A DNA stretch of 64,000 nucleotides, from NCBI GenBank assembly GCA_964577935.1, contig CAZOAJ010000009.1:1-64000 (forward strand). Direction: 5' to 3'. The stretch is from JABDGV01 sp964577935. Lineage in GTDB: Bacteria; Chlamydiota; Chlamydiia; Chlamydiales; FEN-1388. Under the pieces are notes generated by a model. It was not told where the DNA came from, searched no databases, and saw only the letters and a program-made list of their open reading frames with translations. This document shows, one piece after another, positions 1 to 9,247 of the stretch (position 1 is the stretch's first letter; each line of letters opens with the position of its first letter). The translations under genes and the position numbers were made by a program.

Positions 1-93
1 GACTATGCTCGCAAAGAAAGGTGCGATGAGCCCTCTCAAGAAAAGAAGAAAGGCGCCTGCGATAAACCCGGAGGCTGCGGCTGCGCGCATTAG
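1..93 (+). CDS. C-terminal end of an unidentified protein (partial)
   Basis: An open frame enters from the left edge and stops at TAG 91-93. The visible 30 residues are strongly charged and end in a cysteine- and glycine-rich tail (CDKPGGCGCAH), which could bind a metal or be a flexible tail. The upstream part is outside the window, so no function can be given. The frame has no stop over its visible length, but it is short, so the evidence that it is a gene is modest. Confidence 0.4.
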   Translation, partial: DYARKERCDEPSQEKKKGACDKPGGCGCAH

Positions 94-140
94 CTATTCA
101 TCAAAAAAAGTCTAGCATTTGAGACTATCCAGAAGCACTC

Positions 141-1178
141 TTATTGAATGATTTTGTTAAACACGTTCCATACCTTGCCTGCTCCGGCCTGTGTGTCTTC
201 GATTTTTACTACGTGTTTTGACATACAAGGAACAGCAATAGGAGGAATGAATTTAAGCCCGAACGGATGAAAATGGTAATGTGAATGAGTCTTGATTCCT
301 TGGCTTTGCCAATTCTTGCCATAAGCACGACTTAAATAAGCCTTATTATCCTTGAGAACTGGAAGCTCAAGCCCAGGCTTATTGCTATCAGATGTTTTGG
401 GCCCAAAACTCTTTCGCTCAGTTATTTCACCTGATATACTTTCGCATTCAATAAATTCATTGGGGAAATTAGTCCTAAAGATTTTGGAATAAACCATGTA
501 GGACTTTTCTGTTCCATCTTTCTGTTTGACTTTCGCTTGACTCATCACAAAAAGATCAATCGATGCAACAGTACCATCTCTTGCTGTGAAAGTGAGGGCA
601 AATTTATCACCTACGGAATCATATGCAAGCTTGACTCTTGGATTTTTCTCCAATTCCTTTGTGAGAGCTGCTACCTTCTCTCTGTCACAAGCATTAATTC
701 CTACATCTCCATCATCATCCCAGGGAATAATACCTCCATGACGCTCAGCACCTAAAGCGGATCCTGCAACAAGACAGTAGGGAATGTTATTTTCGCGCAA
801 TTCCCTATCGAGAATTGCGTAGGCTTCATAGAGCGCATCCATTAACTTTTGATGAGCTTCGATCTCTTGTTGGGTCTGAGGCTGCAAGCTTGTTTGATTG
901 GCTTTTTCCTGTGATCGGAAAAGAGTGCCGATTTCACGAAGGATAATGCCCGCTCCATATAAAGGCGCTGAAATAACTGCCAAACCTATTGCTAAAGCTC
1001 GATCAAGAGTCTTTTCGCCCTCAGTTGCATCAAATTTTGCACACTTGAAGATGTTAACCGCCCTGCCCAATGTGGCGCTGGTAACAAAAGAGCCAAATCC
1101 TTCAAGTCCTGATGTTTTATCATACAAGGCTAAGTCCTTACCCTTTAAGAACCTGGATAGAGCACTTTCCATATCCAT
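141..1178 (-). CDS. LicD-family phosphotransferase-like protein
   Basis: 345 aa. Residues about 115-160 carry the LicD/fukutin-type nucleotidyltransferase signature: a helix with DREL, then GSALGAERHGGIIPWDDDGD, in which the WDDDxD acidic cluster is the expected metal and nucleotide site. LicD proteins transfer phosphocholine or other phospho-groups to surface glycans. The first 100 residues are not LicD; they include a hydrophobic stretch near residues 62-85 (LAIGLAVISAPLYGAG) that may sit in a membrane. ATG at 1178 has AGGA seven bases upstream. It lies downstream of trkA-trkH-prmA on the same strand after a 223-base gap from the preferred prmA stop region start, so co-transcription is uncertain. 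The substrate is unknown; it could be a surface-modifying enzyme or a secreted effector. Confidence 0.7.
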   Translation of the reverse strand: MDMESALSRFLKGKDLALYDKTSGLEGFGSFVTSATLGRAVNIFKCAKFDATEGEKTLDRALAIGLAVISAPLYGAGIILREIGTLFRSQEKANQTSLQPQTQQEIEAHQKLMDALYEAYAILDRELRENNIPYCLVAGSALGAERHGGIIPWDDDGDVGINACDREKVAALTKELEKNPRVKLAYDSVGDKFALTFTARDGTVASIDLFVMSQAKVKQKDGTEKSYMVYSKIFRTNFPNEFIECESISGEITERKSFGPKTSDSNKPGLELPVLKDNKAYLSRAYGKNWQSQGIKTHSHYHFHPFGLKFIPPIAVPCMSKHVVKIEDTQAGAGKVWNVFNKIIQ

Positions 1179-1290
1179 ACGAACATCCTGTCTTGGCTAA
1201 AACAGCATATATATTTTTTTAATTTTTTAAGATAGACTGTTCTCTAGAAAATATAATTAAAATTTCTTTACTAATTATTAATTACCTTTC

Positions 1291-2067
1291 CTATGGCCAG
1301 ATTCTTGAATATTGTACAGCTTCCCATTCTCCTTCAAGCACTCTGGAGACAAGCTTAAAATTCCTGGGAAGAAGTGTTCTTAAAGATTTTTCTTGGCTAT
1401 GCAAGATGCCTGAAAAGACAAGTGTTGAAGCCTGGTCTATTTGTTTTCCGTAGCAAGGAAGAGCATTTTGTAGATCACCCAAGGTCATATTAGCAACGAA
1501 TACATCAAACGGTTGATCTATCTCTGCAAATTCAAGAGGGGTTATAAAGGCCATTTTGCCATCGAGTTCATTTAATTGGGCATTTCGACGGGCCACTTCT
1601 AGCGCCTCCTCATCAATATCAACCCCCACAACCTTTGAAGCTCCTGAGAGGTAAGCAGCAAGAGTTAGAACGCCATTGCCACAGCCGACATCGAGCACCG
1701 ATCTTCCAGAAGCTTCAGGTAGCAAAAGCTCTAAAGTAAGTCTTGTTGTTGGGTGGGAGGCATCTCCAAATGCAGGGCCTGGCTCCAAGAAAAGAACTTT
1801 CTCATTTGGTAAAGGCAGTTCTATACGGCCATTCTTATAGAAGGGAGAATGCTGTGCGCTCTGTTCATTCCAGTCGATAGTCTCAGCTGGCAAGATTTCA
1901 TATTGAGGAAATTCATTTTGAAGATCCTGAATAAGGTTCTTTTCTAAGAGAAAATAACACTCGGTTACTTCCTGTGATTCGACAAGAACGGTAACAGATC
2001 CTCCGCAGCGCCGAATCGCCTTTTGAACAGATCCGCATCTACCATGAGGAATATGAACTACAAACAT
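1291..2067 (-). CDS. prmA: Ribosomal protein L11 methyltransferase
   Basis: 258 aa from ATG at 2067. PrmA uses S-adenosylmethionine to methylate ribosomal protein L11. The class I methyltransferase motif I is clear (DVGCGNGVLTLAA), followed by VVGVDIDEEALEVARRN; FGDASHPTTRLTLELL just before it matches PrmA's characteristic segment (FGTGxHPTTxLcL), and VANMTLGDL replaces the usual VANILxxPL. The frame stays open to a TTG at 2130, but that start would overlap trkH by 53 bases. ATG 2067 sits behind AGAGGG and leaves a 10-base gap after the trkH stop, so it is preferred. Third gene of a probable trkA-trkH-prmA operon. Function is well supported by motifs; L11 as the substrate is inferred from the family. 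Confidence 0.85.
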   Translation of the reverse strand: MFVVHIPHGRCGSVQKAIRRCGGSVTVLVESQEVTECYFLLEKNLIQDLQNEFPQYEILPAETIDWNEQSAQHSPFYKNGRIELPLPNEKVLFLEPGPAFGDASHPTTRLTLELLLPEASGRSVLDVGCGNGVLTLAAYLSGASKVVGVDIDEEALEVARRNAQLNELDGKMAFITPLEFAEIDQPFDVFVANMTLGDLQNALPCYGKQIDQASTLVFSGILHSQEKSLRTLLPRNFKLVSRVLEGEWEAVQYSRIWP

Positions 2068-2077
2068 AAAACCCTCT

Positions 2078-3613
2078 CTATCTCCTCCAGAAAGTTGGAA
2101 GTAAAAGAGTAAGCCAGAGGTAGTATTCAAGTCGTCCTAAAAGCATCCAGATGATCGAAATTGATTTTGCAAGAAAAGAGAGGCCTCCACAATTATACAA
2201 AAAACCCGCCTTTCCAAATGCAACCCCTGTATTATTCAACATACAGCCACTTAAACCCATAGCCGTATTCAAATCCATACCATCTAAGAGGAGAACCATA
2301 ATACCAACGACCGCCGAAACTACGACAACCAAGAAGAAAGAAAGAACCCCATAAATCGTTGTAGATGGCACTTCAACACCTCCAGAACGGACAACTCGCA
2401 CTCGCTCAGGATCAAACAGCAAAAGAACCGAGTGCTTTAAACACTCCCATAAAATCATTATTCGAACAATCTTTATGCCACCAGCTGTAGACCCTGCCAT
2501 TCCTCCTAGGTACATAGAAATGAACATAAGTGTTTGGATTGCCTGAGGCCATGCATCATAATTCTGGGTTGTAAATCCGGTAGAGGTAAGACATGAGACA
2601 AACTGAAAGCTGCTATATCGTAAGGCATGGCAGAAGGTATAAATACTCTGATGGATATTAAAAGGATCAAAATAGAGTATACACGCGCCAAAAAGGGTCA
2701 AAAAAAAAGCTATTCCAACATAGGTCACAAACTGGGGATCAAAAATCTTCCATAGCCTACCCCGAAAAATATCAAAGTAAAGAGCAAAGCTTCCTCCCCC
2801 AAGCAACATAAAAAAAAGAACAACCATCTCAACCCAAACACTGTTATACCCTGAAATTCCACTATCTGTAGGCGAAAACCCTCCTGTTGATATGGTCGAG
2901 AGAGCAATCGCACTGCTTTCAAAAAGAGTTATATCGGGATGAACAATCTCTAAAGCGCATGTGCAAGAGATAATGGCAAAAAGATAGACAAAAAGAAGCG
3001 CTAGCGCGGTCTTTCGAGCGGTAGGATAAATAGGCGTAAATGATGGCCCGGTTGACTCATATCGAAAAAGCATCCGTCCCTTCATTCCGAGCGTTGGAAG
3101 CAGGACAATAAAAAGAACAACAATTCCAAGCCCGCCAAATCCCTGCAAAAGAGATCTCCAATAGACTAAGCTTTGTGAACATTCTGCAAGTGTTTTACCT
3201 CCTACGCTTTCTCCTCCAGGAATGGCCGTTGATCCTGTCGTTGTAATTGCCGAAGTTGATTCAAATAAACAATCGATAAAATTCTCAAACATACCTCCAA
3301 AATACAATGGAAGGGCTCCAAGAAAACAGGTAATCACCCAAATCGATAAAAGAGTGATAATCGCTTCACGGACACCAATTTCATCTGAAAAGCCTTCTCC
3401 CATTCGGTTTTCGTTCGGATGTTTCACTCGAAGCAGCTCTCGGACAAATCCTGATGCGAAGGTAATCGCTCCCGAATAAAAAAATGCAATTGATGCTTCC
3501 TTGCCAAAACTTCCGCCTTCCAACAATCTTGAGAGGAGCCCCATCGCTATGAGTATAGCTCCAAAAAGATAGAGATAGGCTCCAAGAACACGTATAACTC
3601 CTTGCCAATTCAT
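2078..3613 (-). CDS. trkH: Trk-type potassium uptake channel subunit
   Basis: 511 aa integral membrane protein. TrkH/KtrB proteins fold into four M1-P-M2 units, each with a selectivity-filter glycine. The four P-loops are recognisable in order: TTGSTAIPG, STGGFSPTDSG, TSTGFTTQNYDAWP and LNNTGVAFG. Length is typical of TrkH. Its ATG shares one base with the trkA stop (TAATG at 3611-3615), so the channel and its NAD-binding gating subunit are translationally coupled. Together they import potassium, which an intracellular bacterium would use for osmotic and pH balance. The C-terminal residues LPTFWRR are unremarkable. Confidence 0.93.
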   Translation of the reverse strand: MNWQGVIRVLGAYLYLFGAILIAMGLLSRLLEGGSFGKEASIAFFYSGAITFASGFVRELLRVKHPNENRMGEGFSDEIGVREAIITLLSIWVITCFLGALPLYFGGMFENFIDCLFESTSAITTTGSTAIPGGESVGGKTLAECSQSLVYWRSLLQGFGGLGIVVLFIVLLPTLGMKGRMLFRYESTGPSFTPIYPTARKTALALLFVYLFAIISCTCALEIVHPDITLFESSAIALSTISTGGFSPTDSGISGYNSVWVEMVVLFFMLLGGGSFALYFDIFRGRLWKIFDPQFVTYVGIAFFLTLFGACILYFDPFNIHQSIYTFCHALRYSSFQFVSCLTSTGFTTQNYDAWPQAIQTLMFISMYLGGMAGSTAGGIKIVRIMILWECLKHSVLLLFDPERVRVVRSGGVEVPSTTIYGVLSFFLVVVVSAVVGIMVLLLDGMDLNTAMGLSGCMLNNTGVAFGKAGFLYNCGGLSFLAKSISIIWMLLGRLEYYLWLTLLLPTFWRR

Positions 3614-4956
3614 TAGAAAATTGACTCCAATAAATTTCTGTGCCGAGGTGATGTGACGATAATAACTTGATCCCCAGGAGATAGAATATGATTTCCTCCT
3701 GCTATCAAAAGCCTCCCGCGGCTATAAATTACCGCAATCAGAAGATCTTTTGGAAGCCTTGGGCCGAGCTGCGCAATGGGAATACCGATTGCAGAGGAAT
3801 CTTCCGAAATCCGTATTTCAACGACCTCAGCTTGTCCTGAAAAAAGCGATAGAATTGACTCTACACTCTCTTTATGGATCCATGTAAGAATCTGATCTGT
3901 CGATGCAATCCGCTCAGAAACGACATATGAAAGACCAAGACGTTCTGCAAGCTTTCTTTCTGCTTCATCTGAAATGCAGGCAATAACCCCCAAGCATCCC
4001 AATTCTTTTGCTAAGAGAGATATGAGTGTGTTTCGCTCCTCATTTACCCCGCAGCCAACAAACCAATCACTTTGAGAGATCGCTTGCTGACGCAAAAACT
4101 CCCAATCACTTGTTGTCTGGTGAAGTATAGAGGCACCCTTTAAATGCCTTGCAAGATATCGACATCGCTCAATCGAGACATCCGCAATTTCAATCTTAGA
4201 CACATGCCCGGATAATAACTGAGCCACTTGATACCCAATCTGATTGCCTCCGCTGATAAAGACTCTATTTGGCTGTGGATCTTGAAGATTGAAGAACTCT
4301 AAGACTCGATCAAATGAAGAGCTTTCGGCAACAACAACAATTTGATCTCCAATAGCAAGTGTGTCATTTCCATGTGGGAAGATGACCTGAGGCAGAGGGG
4401 CTGTTCTATAAATTGCACCTATGACCATCGATATAGAAGCAATTTTGAGCCTATGAAGAGGAATGCCCGCATATTGCCACTGAGGAGGAATGGTTATTAA
4501 ACGCAGCTCGGCAGCCCCAAAAAAGAACTTTTTAGCAATCTGACTTCCCGTTTTAATGGTTCTGGCAATTTGTTCAGCAACCAATAGCTCAGGAACAACA
4601 AAGTGATCTATATGAAAAATTCTTCCCCCATCGAGTGAAGGGCGTAAAAGCGCATTACTTTTAAGGCGAGCAACAGTCTTAATATTCTCGAGTTTTTTAG
4701 CTGCCATGCAAGATAGAACATTTGCTTCGTCATAGTCTGTTACGGCAATAAAAAAATCGAATACATCCTCAAAAAGCTTTTCAAGTAAATTTGCGTCCGA
4801 AATAGAGCCCTGTTTTACGGCGACATCGAACGATCTTGACAAAACTTGGAGCCTCTCATTATCACGATCAACAACAAGAACCGAGTGCCCATCTCGACAT
4901 AGCGCCTCAGTTAAATAGGTGCCTATCCGGCCCGCACCGCCAACCAATATTTGCAA
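3613..4956 (-). CDS. trkA: Trk potassium uptake regulatory subunit
   Basis: 447 aa with the duplicated RCK_N-RCK_C architecture of full-length TrkA. The first Rossmann motif is GGAGRIGTYLTEAL at residues 6-19, the second is ISGGNQIGYQVAQLL near residues 235-250. Each is followed by a TrkA_C-like segment (QLGPRLPKDLLIAVIYSRG in the last). TrkA binds NAD(H) or ATP on the cytoplasmic face of TrkH and gates it. The start is TTG at 4956: it gives the canonical beta-strand immediately before GxGxxG and has GAGG about eight bases upstream. First gene of the trkA-trkH-prmA run; divergent from the RHS gene at 5038. Confidence 0.92.
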   Translation of the reverse strand: MQILVGGAGRIGTYLTEALCRDGHSVLVVDRDNERLQVLSRSFDVAVKQGSISDANLLEKLFEDVFDFFIAVTDYDEANVLSCMAAKKLENIKTVARLKSNALLRPSLDGGRIFHIDHFVVPELLVAEQIARTIKTGSQIAKKFFFGAAELRLITIPPQWQYAGIPLHRLKIASISMVIGAIYRTAPLPQVIFPHGNDTLAIGDQIVVVAESSSFDRVLEFFNLQDPQPNRVFISGGNQIGYQVAQLLSGHVSKIEIADVSIERCRYLARHLKGASILHQTTSDWEFLRQQAISQSDWFVGCGVNEERNTLISLLAKELGCLGVIACISDEAERKLAERLGLSYVVSERIASTDQILTWIHKESVESILSLFSGQAEVVEIRISEDSSAIGIPIAQLGPRLPKDLLIAVIYSRGRLLIAGGNHILSPGDQVIIVTSPRHRNLLESIF

Positions 4957-5037
4957 GGAGTGACCTCATTTATATAATCTTTATTCTGTTTTGATATCAG
5001 ATTAGTTTTACGTATAATCTACTTTAAATATAAAAAA

Positions 5038-8000
5038 ATGATTATTAACATCCTGCTTCATTTAATTAGAATTCGTGTAATTGGCCATATCGTATTTTTA
5101 ATTCATGTATGCAATTTCATTTCTGCATCTCAAGATGTCCCATCATCCATCAACCAGCACTATATTCTTTTTCGATTGATTCAGCCAGTTCCAACTTGGT
5201 TCGACTTCGAATACGCCCTTGCCTCACGAGAAATCTCAAAACAGGGATCCTCTCATCAACCCCAAATTGAACTATTAGATCCTCATCCTGATTTACCTCA
5301 AGGAAATAGCTACCTATTAGAATATATACGCGATGATGAAGGATTTATTCGCGAAGTACGACTTTTGAATTCCTCGAGGAACATAGAAGGCTCTATTCGA
5401 TTAGAAAGATCAGGCCCTCAGATTCTGCAGCTATCAGTCATAGACAATCAAGGAGCGGTCGATTCTACCCACCTTCTCTCCTACGATGATTCGGGAAGAG
5501 TTGTTTTTCATAAACAAGACACAAAAAGCAACCGCCCCTCAATTGAATCCAGAATCGCTTATGATATTGATGGTCAAACGGTTTGCGTTGAAGAATCATC
5601 AGGCAGAACCCTCCACTTCACAGAGCGATCAGACAATGTCTATATAGCCAGAACAACAACAAAAGAGGGTTTTTCAATTCGCTCTCTGTGGAAAACCAAC
5701 AACGATGGGGATATCATTTGGGAAGCAACCGACGACGGGACTACAAACATTCCAGACTCACTCGATGGAGTTTCTCAGCGAACTTGGAAAAGAATTAATA
5801 AAACGGGCCACTCTACATCAAAAAACCCATCTCAAAACACATCACTCAAAACCGAGATCCTCGAAGGATATGTAGATCTTTCAACGGGTCATGAGCAACT
5901 GGTCCGACGGCTTCTTGTCACCAACGAAAACCAAGAGCCTGTAATCCGTGCGTATAATAGATATGGAACGATGATGACAGATCTTCGAATGGGAGATCTT
6001 TATTCCAAAAAAGAAGCATCAACAAACGAGCCGTCAAACAAATATTTTGACGGCCTTGGAAGAATTGAAAGCATTCACTCCCTCTCAGGCCATGGAACCG
6101 ACACCTCTGCAAAAAAAATAACCTATGATACCTATGGGCGACTACATGAAATAAAATCCTCTTCAACCAGAGGTACCTCTTTGGAATTTTCATCGTTTGG
6201 GGATGTCGAAAAAATTACCCATCCTGATGGAAGCTCTCTATCGTTCAGCTACAATATTGATGGCCTTCCCGAGATCTATAAAAAAGGGAAAGAGGAGATG
6301 GCCTCTTGCACCTATGATTCATTAGGACGCATTCAACAATCTATCCTGAAAGAGGACTCTGGAAAGGAATCCTCTTTCCATTTTACTTATGATTCACTCC
6401 ATAAGCTCAAAGCCGTAAGTTCTGAAAAAACCCTGACCTGGACATACGACTCTTTTGGCCGTATTGAAAGCATCCGTGAAGAAAGGCCTACCGATGCAAC
6501 ACAGTGGACCTTCGAATATGATGATCTCGACCGAGTTATCAAACTTTCAACATCCGGAAAGCAAGTATTTACGAAAGAGTATTCGTACGACCTCAAAGGC
6601 CGAAAACGGACGGAGAGAGTTACAGATGGCAACAACAAGGTTGTAGAAACTCTCTGGAAATGGAAAGAAGACCGCACTTGCCTTCTTACGATGAGATCTG
6701 AAGACACTTCCTATCAATACCTTATAGATGAGACAGGAAGGATTTTGACAGCTTCTTCATACACAAAATCCGGAAACCAACAAGTCAAATATAGCTATGA
6801 AGAACTTGCCGTCGGCTACAAACAGGTAGCCAAGTCAAAACGAGGAGTCGTTCGAGAAAGACTGTATTCAAAAAATCACGATATTCTCTCAGAGCGAATA
6901 TATAATCCAAAAGGAGATCTGATACAGGAACAGTTCTGGAGCGACCGCGACTCTAAAAATTCCGGATCACTTACCGAACGCGCCTTTGAAAATGGCAAGC
7001 TTATCGGATCAAGAAAAACACGTTGGAAATTTGGCGATAATTTACGCCTTGAATGTGTAGAAACAGGCGCTGAAGATGGTTCTTTGAGATCGACAAAGTA
7101 CTCTTATGACAACGCGGGGAATCTTATCAAAAAAACACTTCCTGATGGGGTTGAGATCATCTACGGATATAATGATTCTCATCAACTTATAAGGATTTCA
7201 AGCTCTGATCAAAGTATTGAATATATATTCAACTATGATGGTGCAGGGCGCATCACTCGAATTGACGATGCCCTTGAAGGAATATCTGTTCATCGAACTT
7301 TTGATGCCGCAGGCAATCTCATAGAAGATGGCGAAGGGGCTTGCACAGTTCGGGCCGAATACGGCACTCAAAGCCAATTGGAAGCCCTTCTTTTACCAGA
7401 TAATGTGAGCATAGCTTTCAGATCGAACACTATCGAGTGCAGTTATAAAGGATCGATTCTTCTTCATGAAAAGATGTCTTCTCAAGATCCTTTTTCTTCC
7501 GTTCACAGGCAAATCGGGGATCCAAACCTTGATCCACTCCTGCTGCCAGAAGTATGGAAAGACACGGAAGAACAAACCCTCTATCGATTTGATAGCTTGG
7601 GGCAGCTTATTGAACACACATCAAAAAAGAGCCTGACTGAAAAGCAGCGTTTTTGTGCTTTAGGTCATCTTTTGGAGCGTGAAGGCAAACCTGTTCTACG
7701 AGATGACGAGGGGCGTCCTGTTGGATGTGAAAATGAAAAATACTCCTACGACACAAGAGGAAACCTCAACAAGATCCGAATCGATGAAACTCAGTATGTA
7801 CTCGCGTACGACGCATTGGACAGGATTATTGAAATCAAAAGCGAGAAGGGCCAAGAAGAGAAGTATAGATACGACGCATTCAATCGCAAGCGATTTATTG
7901 AAAAAAAAGAGGGTTCGAGGACCGTTATTCAAACGATAGCGTGGTTTGGATTTGAAGAAGTTGGATCATACATCGAAGGTAAACTCTTTGATCTCAAAAT

Positions 8001-9207
8001 TGCAACATATGGGCAGGGAGGCGTCATAAAAACTTTCGGTGTTATCACTCCATCCGGTTTTTATCGCACAAGAACCGATGCTCAAGGGTCAATTATCTCA
8101 TATGACGGGGAAACATCGTCTTCTCTCTCATTTGGCAGTTTTGGATCTCTTAAACACTGCTCTCCTATTCCTTGGGGATTTATGGGAAAGCGAAAGATAG
8201 ACATTCTACCTGGATGGGATTTTGGAGCACGCCTATACCTTCCATCCATTCGAGCATGGACGACAAGTGACCCACTAGGACTCTCACAAGGAACGAACAC
8301 CCATGCCTTCCTGAGTAATTCACCGATTGGGAAAATCGAACTATTTGGCCTTGCTGGGTGGCCTTCAGATTTTAACGAAATAGTTGATCACTTTTGGAAA
8401 GGGATCGAAACTGTTTTTTGGAAGAGCGTTCAGTCAATTACCTTTGCTCAGAAACAGCTTGATTGGTTCTATGAATTTCGTTCCCATTTTGAGGATCTTG
8501 CCTTTCGCATTGTCAGCAGGAGCTATCTCAAGCTTATTGGCTACAATCCTGAATATACACGCGCTGGAACGTATGGCTCGCGCGAGCTTATCCCAAAAGT
8601 ACGGATCACCCAGATTAACGGGATTTTAAATGATTTTGATGATATCGGAGCGCATGCAGACGCTATTTCTGAAATGCATGGAGGGGTCCCAACTCACTAT
8701 GTATATTCTGCAACAGATGGCTTTACAGGCGATCTTTTAAGATCTCTCTTTTCCAAGGTTGGTTTTATATCACGACAGGCACAGTTCCTAGTGCTTACGT
8801 GGAGAAGATTGATAGAAGAAATGGGCGGAACCTCGGGTGGAGGATTAATCGTTCACTATGCTCATAGTTTAGGCGGAACAGACACACAAGTCGCTCTTTC
8901 ACAAATGAAGCCTGAAGAGAAGAAAATGATCCGTGTTTTAACCTTTGGATCACCTACACTCGTTGCAGATAGCGAATGTTTAAGCGTTATGAACTATGTA
9001 AGCGTTAAAGATGGCGTCCCTCTTCTTTCAGGCCTCGAATACCTGAAAGCAATTTTAGGATGGCGAAACGACGTCTGCTTTGTCGAATCACAAAGTATTC
9101 TGCCCCTTATCGACCACCTCTTTAGCGGAGAAACATACAGACGTATTGTTGAAGACCTCGGACGCAAGTTTCAAGAAGAGCATCTTCGGCGTGAAGAGCC
9201 AAAATAA
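5038..9207 (+). CDS. Secreted RHS/YD-repeat protein with C-terminal hydrolase-like domain
   Basis: 1389 aa. Residues 1-30 form a hydrophobic signal-like segment (VIGHIVFLIHVCNFISAS). Residues about 170-1000 contain many YD repeats (YDxxGRxxxx, for example YDTYGRLHEIK, YDSFGRIESI, YDALDRIIEI), which in RHS proteins build a hollow beta shell around the C-terminal toxin. Residues about 1048-1106 match the RHS core end (FGARLYLPSIRAWTTSDPLG, then NTHAFLSNSPIGKIELFGLAG). After this junction lies a distinct 280-residue domain with INGILNDFDD near residue 1189 and a lipase-like nucleophile elbow HYAHSLGG at 1273-1280 (candidate Ser1277). From memory it resembles chlamydial DUF687 proteins. I infer a polymorphic toxin or effector; no cognate immunity gene is recognisable. 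Confidence 0.85.
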   Translation: MIINILLHLIRIRVIGHIVFLIHVCNFISASQDVPSSINQHYILFRLIQPVPTWFDFEYALASREISKQGSSHQPQIELLDPHPDLPQGNSYLLEYIRDDEGFIREVRLLNSSRNIEGSIRLERSGPQILQLSVIDNQGAVDSTHLLSYDDSGRVVFHKQDTKSNRPSIESRIAYDIDGQTVCVEESSGRTLHFTERSDNVYIARTTTKEGFSIRSLWKTNNDGDIIWEATDDGTTNIPDSLDGVSQRTWKRINKTGHSTSKNPSQNTSLKTEILEGYVDLSTGHEQLVRRLLVTNENQEPVIRAYNRYGTMMTDLRMGDLYSKKEASTNEPSNKYFDGLGRIESIHSLSGHGTDTSAKKITYDTYGRLHEIKSSSTRGTSLEFSSFGDVEKITHPDGSSLSFSYNIDGLPEIYKKGKEEMASCTYDSLGRIQQSILKEDSGKESSFHFTYDSLHKLKAVSSEKTLTWTYDSFGRIESIREERPTDATQWTFEYDDLDRVIKLSTSGKQVFTKEYSYDLKGRKRTERVTDGNNKVVETLWKWKEDRTCLLTMRSEDTSYQYLIDETGRILTASSYTKSGNQQVKYSYEELAVGYKQVAKSKRGVVRERLYSKNHDILSERIYNPKGDLIQEQFWSDRDSKNSGSLTERAFENGKLIGSRKTRWKFGDNLRLECVETGAEDGSLRSTKYSYDNAGNLIKKTLPDGVEIIYGYNDSHQLIRISSSDQSIEYIFNYDGAGRITRIDDALEGISVHRTFDAAGNLIEDGEGACTVRAEYGTQSQLEALLLPDNVSIAFRSNTIECSYKGSILLHEKMSSQDPFSSVHRQIGDPNLDPLLLPEVWKDTEEQTLYRFDSLGQLIEHTSKKSLTEKQRFCALGHLLEREGKPVLRDDEGRPVGCENEKYSYDTRGNLNKIRIDETQYVLAYDALDRIIEIKSEKGQEEKYRYDAFNRKRFIEKKEGSRTVIQTIAWFGFEEVGSYIEGKLFDLKIATYGQGGVIKTFGVITPSGFYRTRTDAQGSIISYDGETSSSLSFGSFGSLKHCSPIPWGFMGKRKIDILPGWDFGARLYLPSIRAWTTSDPLGLSQGTNTHAFLSNSPIGKIELFGLAGWPSDFNEIVDHFWKGIETVFWKSVQSITFAQKQLDWFYEFRSHFEDLAFRIVSRSYLKLIGYNPEYTRAGTYGSRELIPKVRITQINGILNDFDDIGAHADAISEMHGGVPTHYVYSATDGFTGDLLRSLFSKVGFISRQAQFLVLTWRRLIEEMGGTSGGGLIVHYAHSLGGTDTQVALSQMKPEEKKMIRVLTFGSPTLVADSECLSVMNYVSVKDGVPLLSGLEYLKAILGWRNDVCFVESQSILPLIDHLFSGETYRRIVEDLGRKFQEEHLRREEPK

Positions 9208-9247
9208 GAAAATATTAATAAGTTGTTTTTACAAGTAAAGGATTTAT

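Noticed and set aside
2068..2130. Upstream TTG start for prmA
   Set aside because: It would overlap trkH by 53 bases and add residues not seen in the family; ATG 2067 has a better ribosome site.
5500..8000. Repeated YD-type codons in the RHS gene as possible DNA repeats
   Set aside because: The repetition is at protein-motif level; I saw no long identical DNA repeats that would justify a separate repeat feature.
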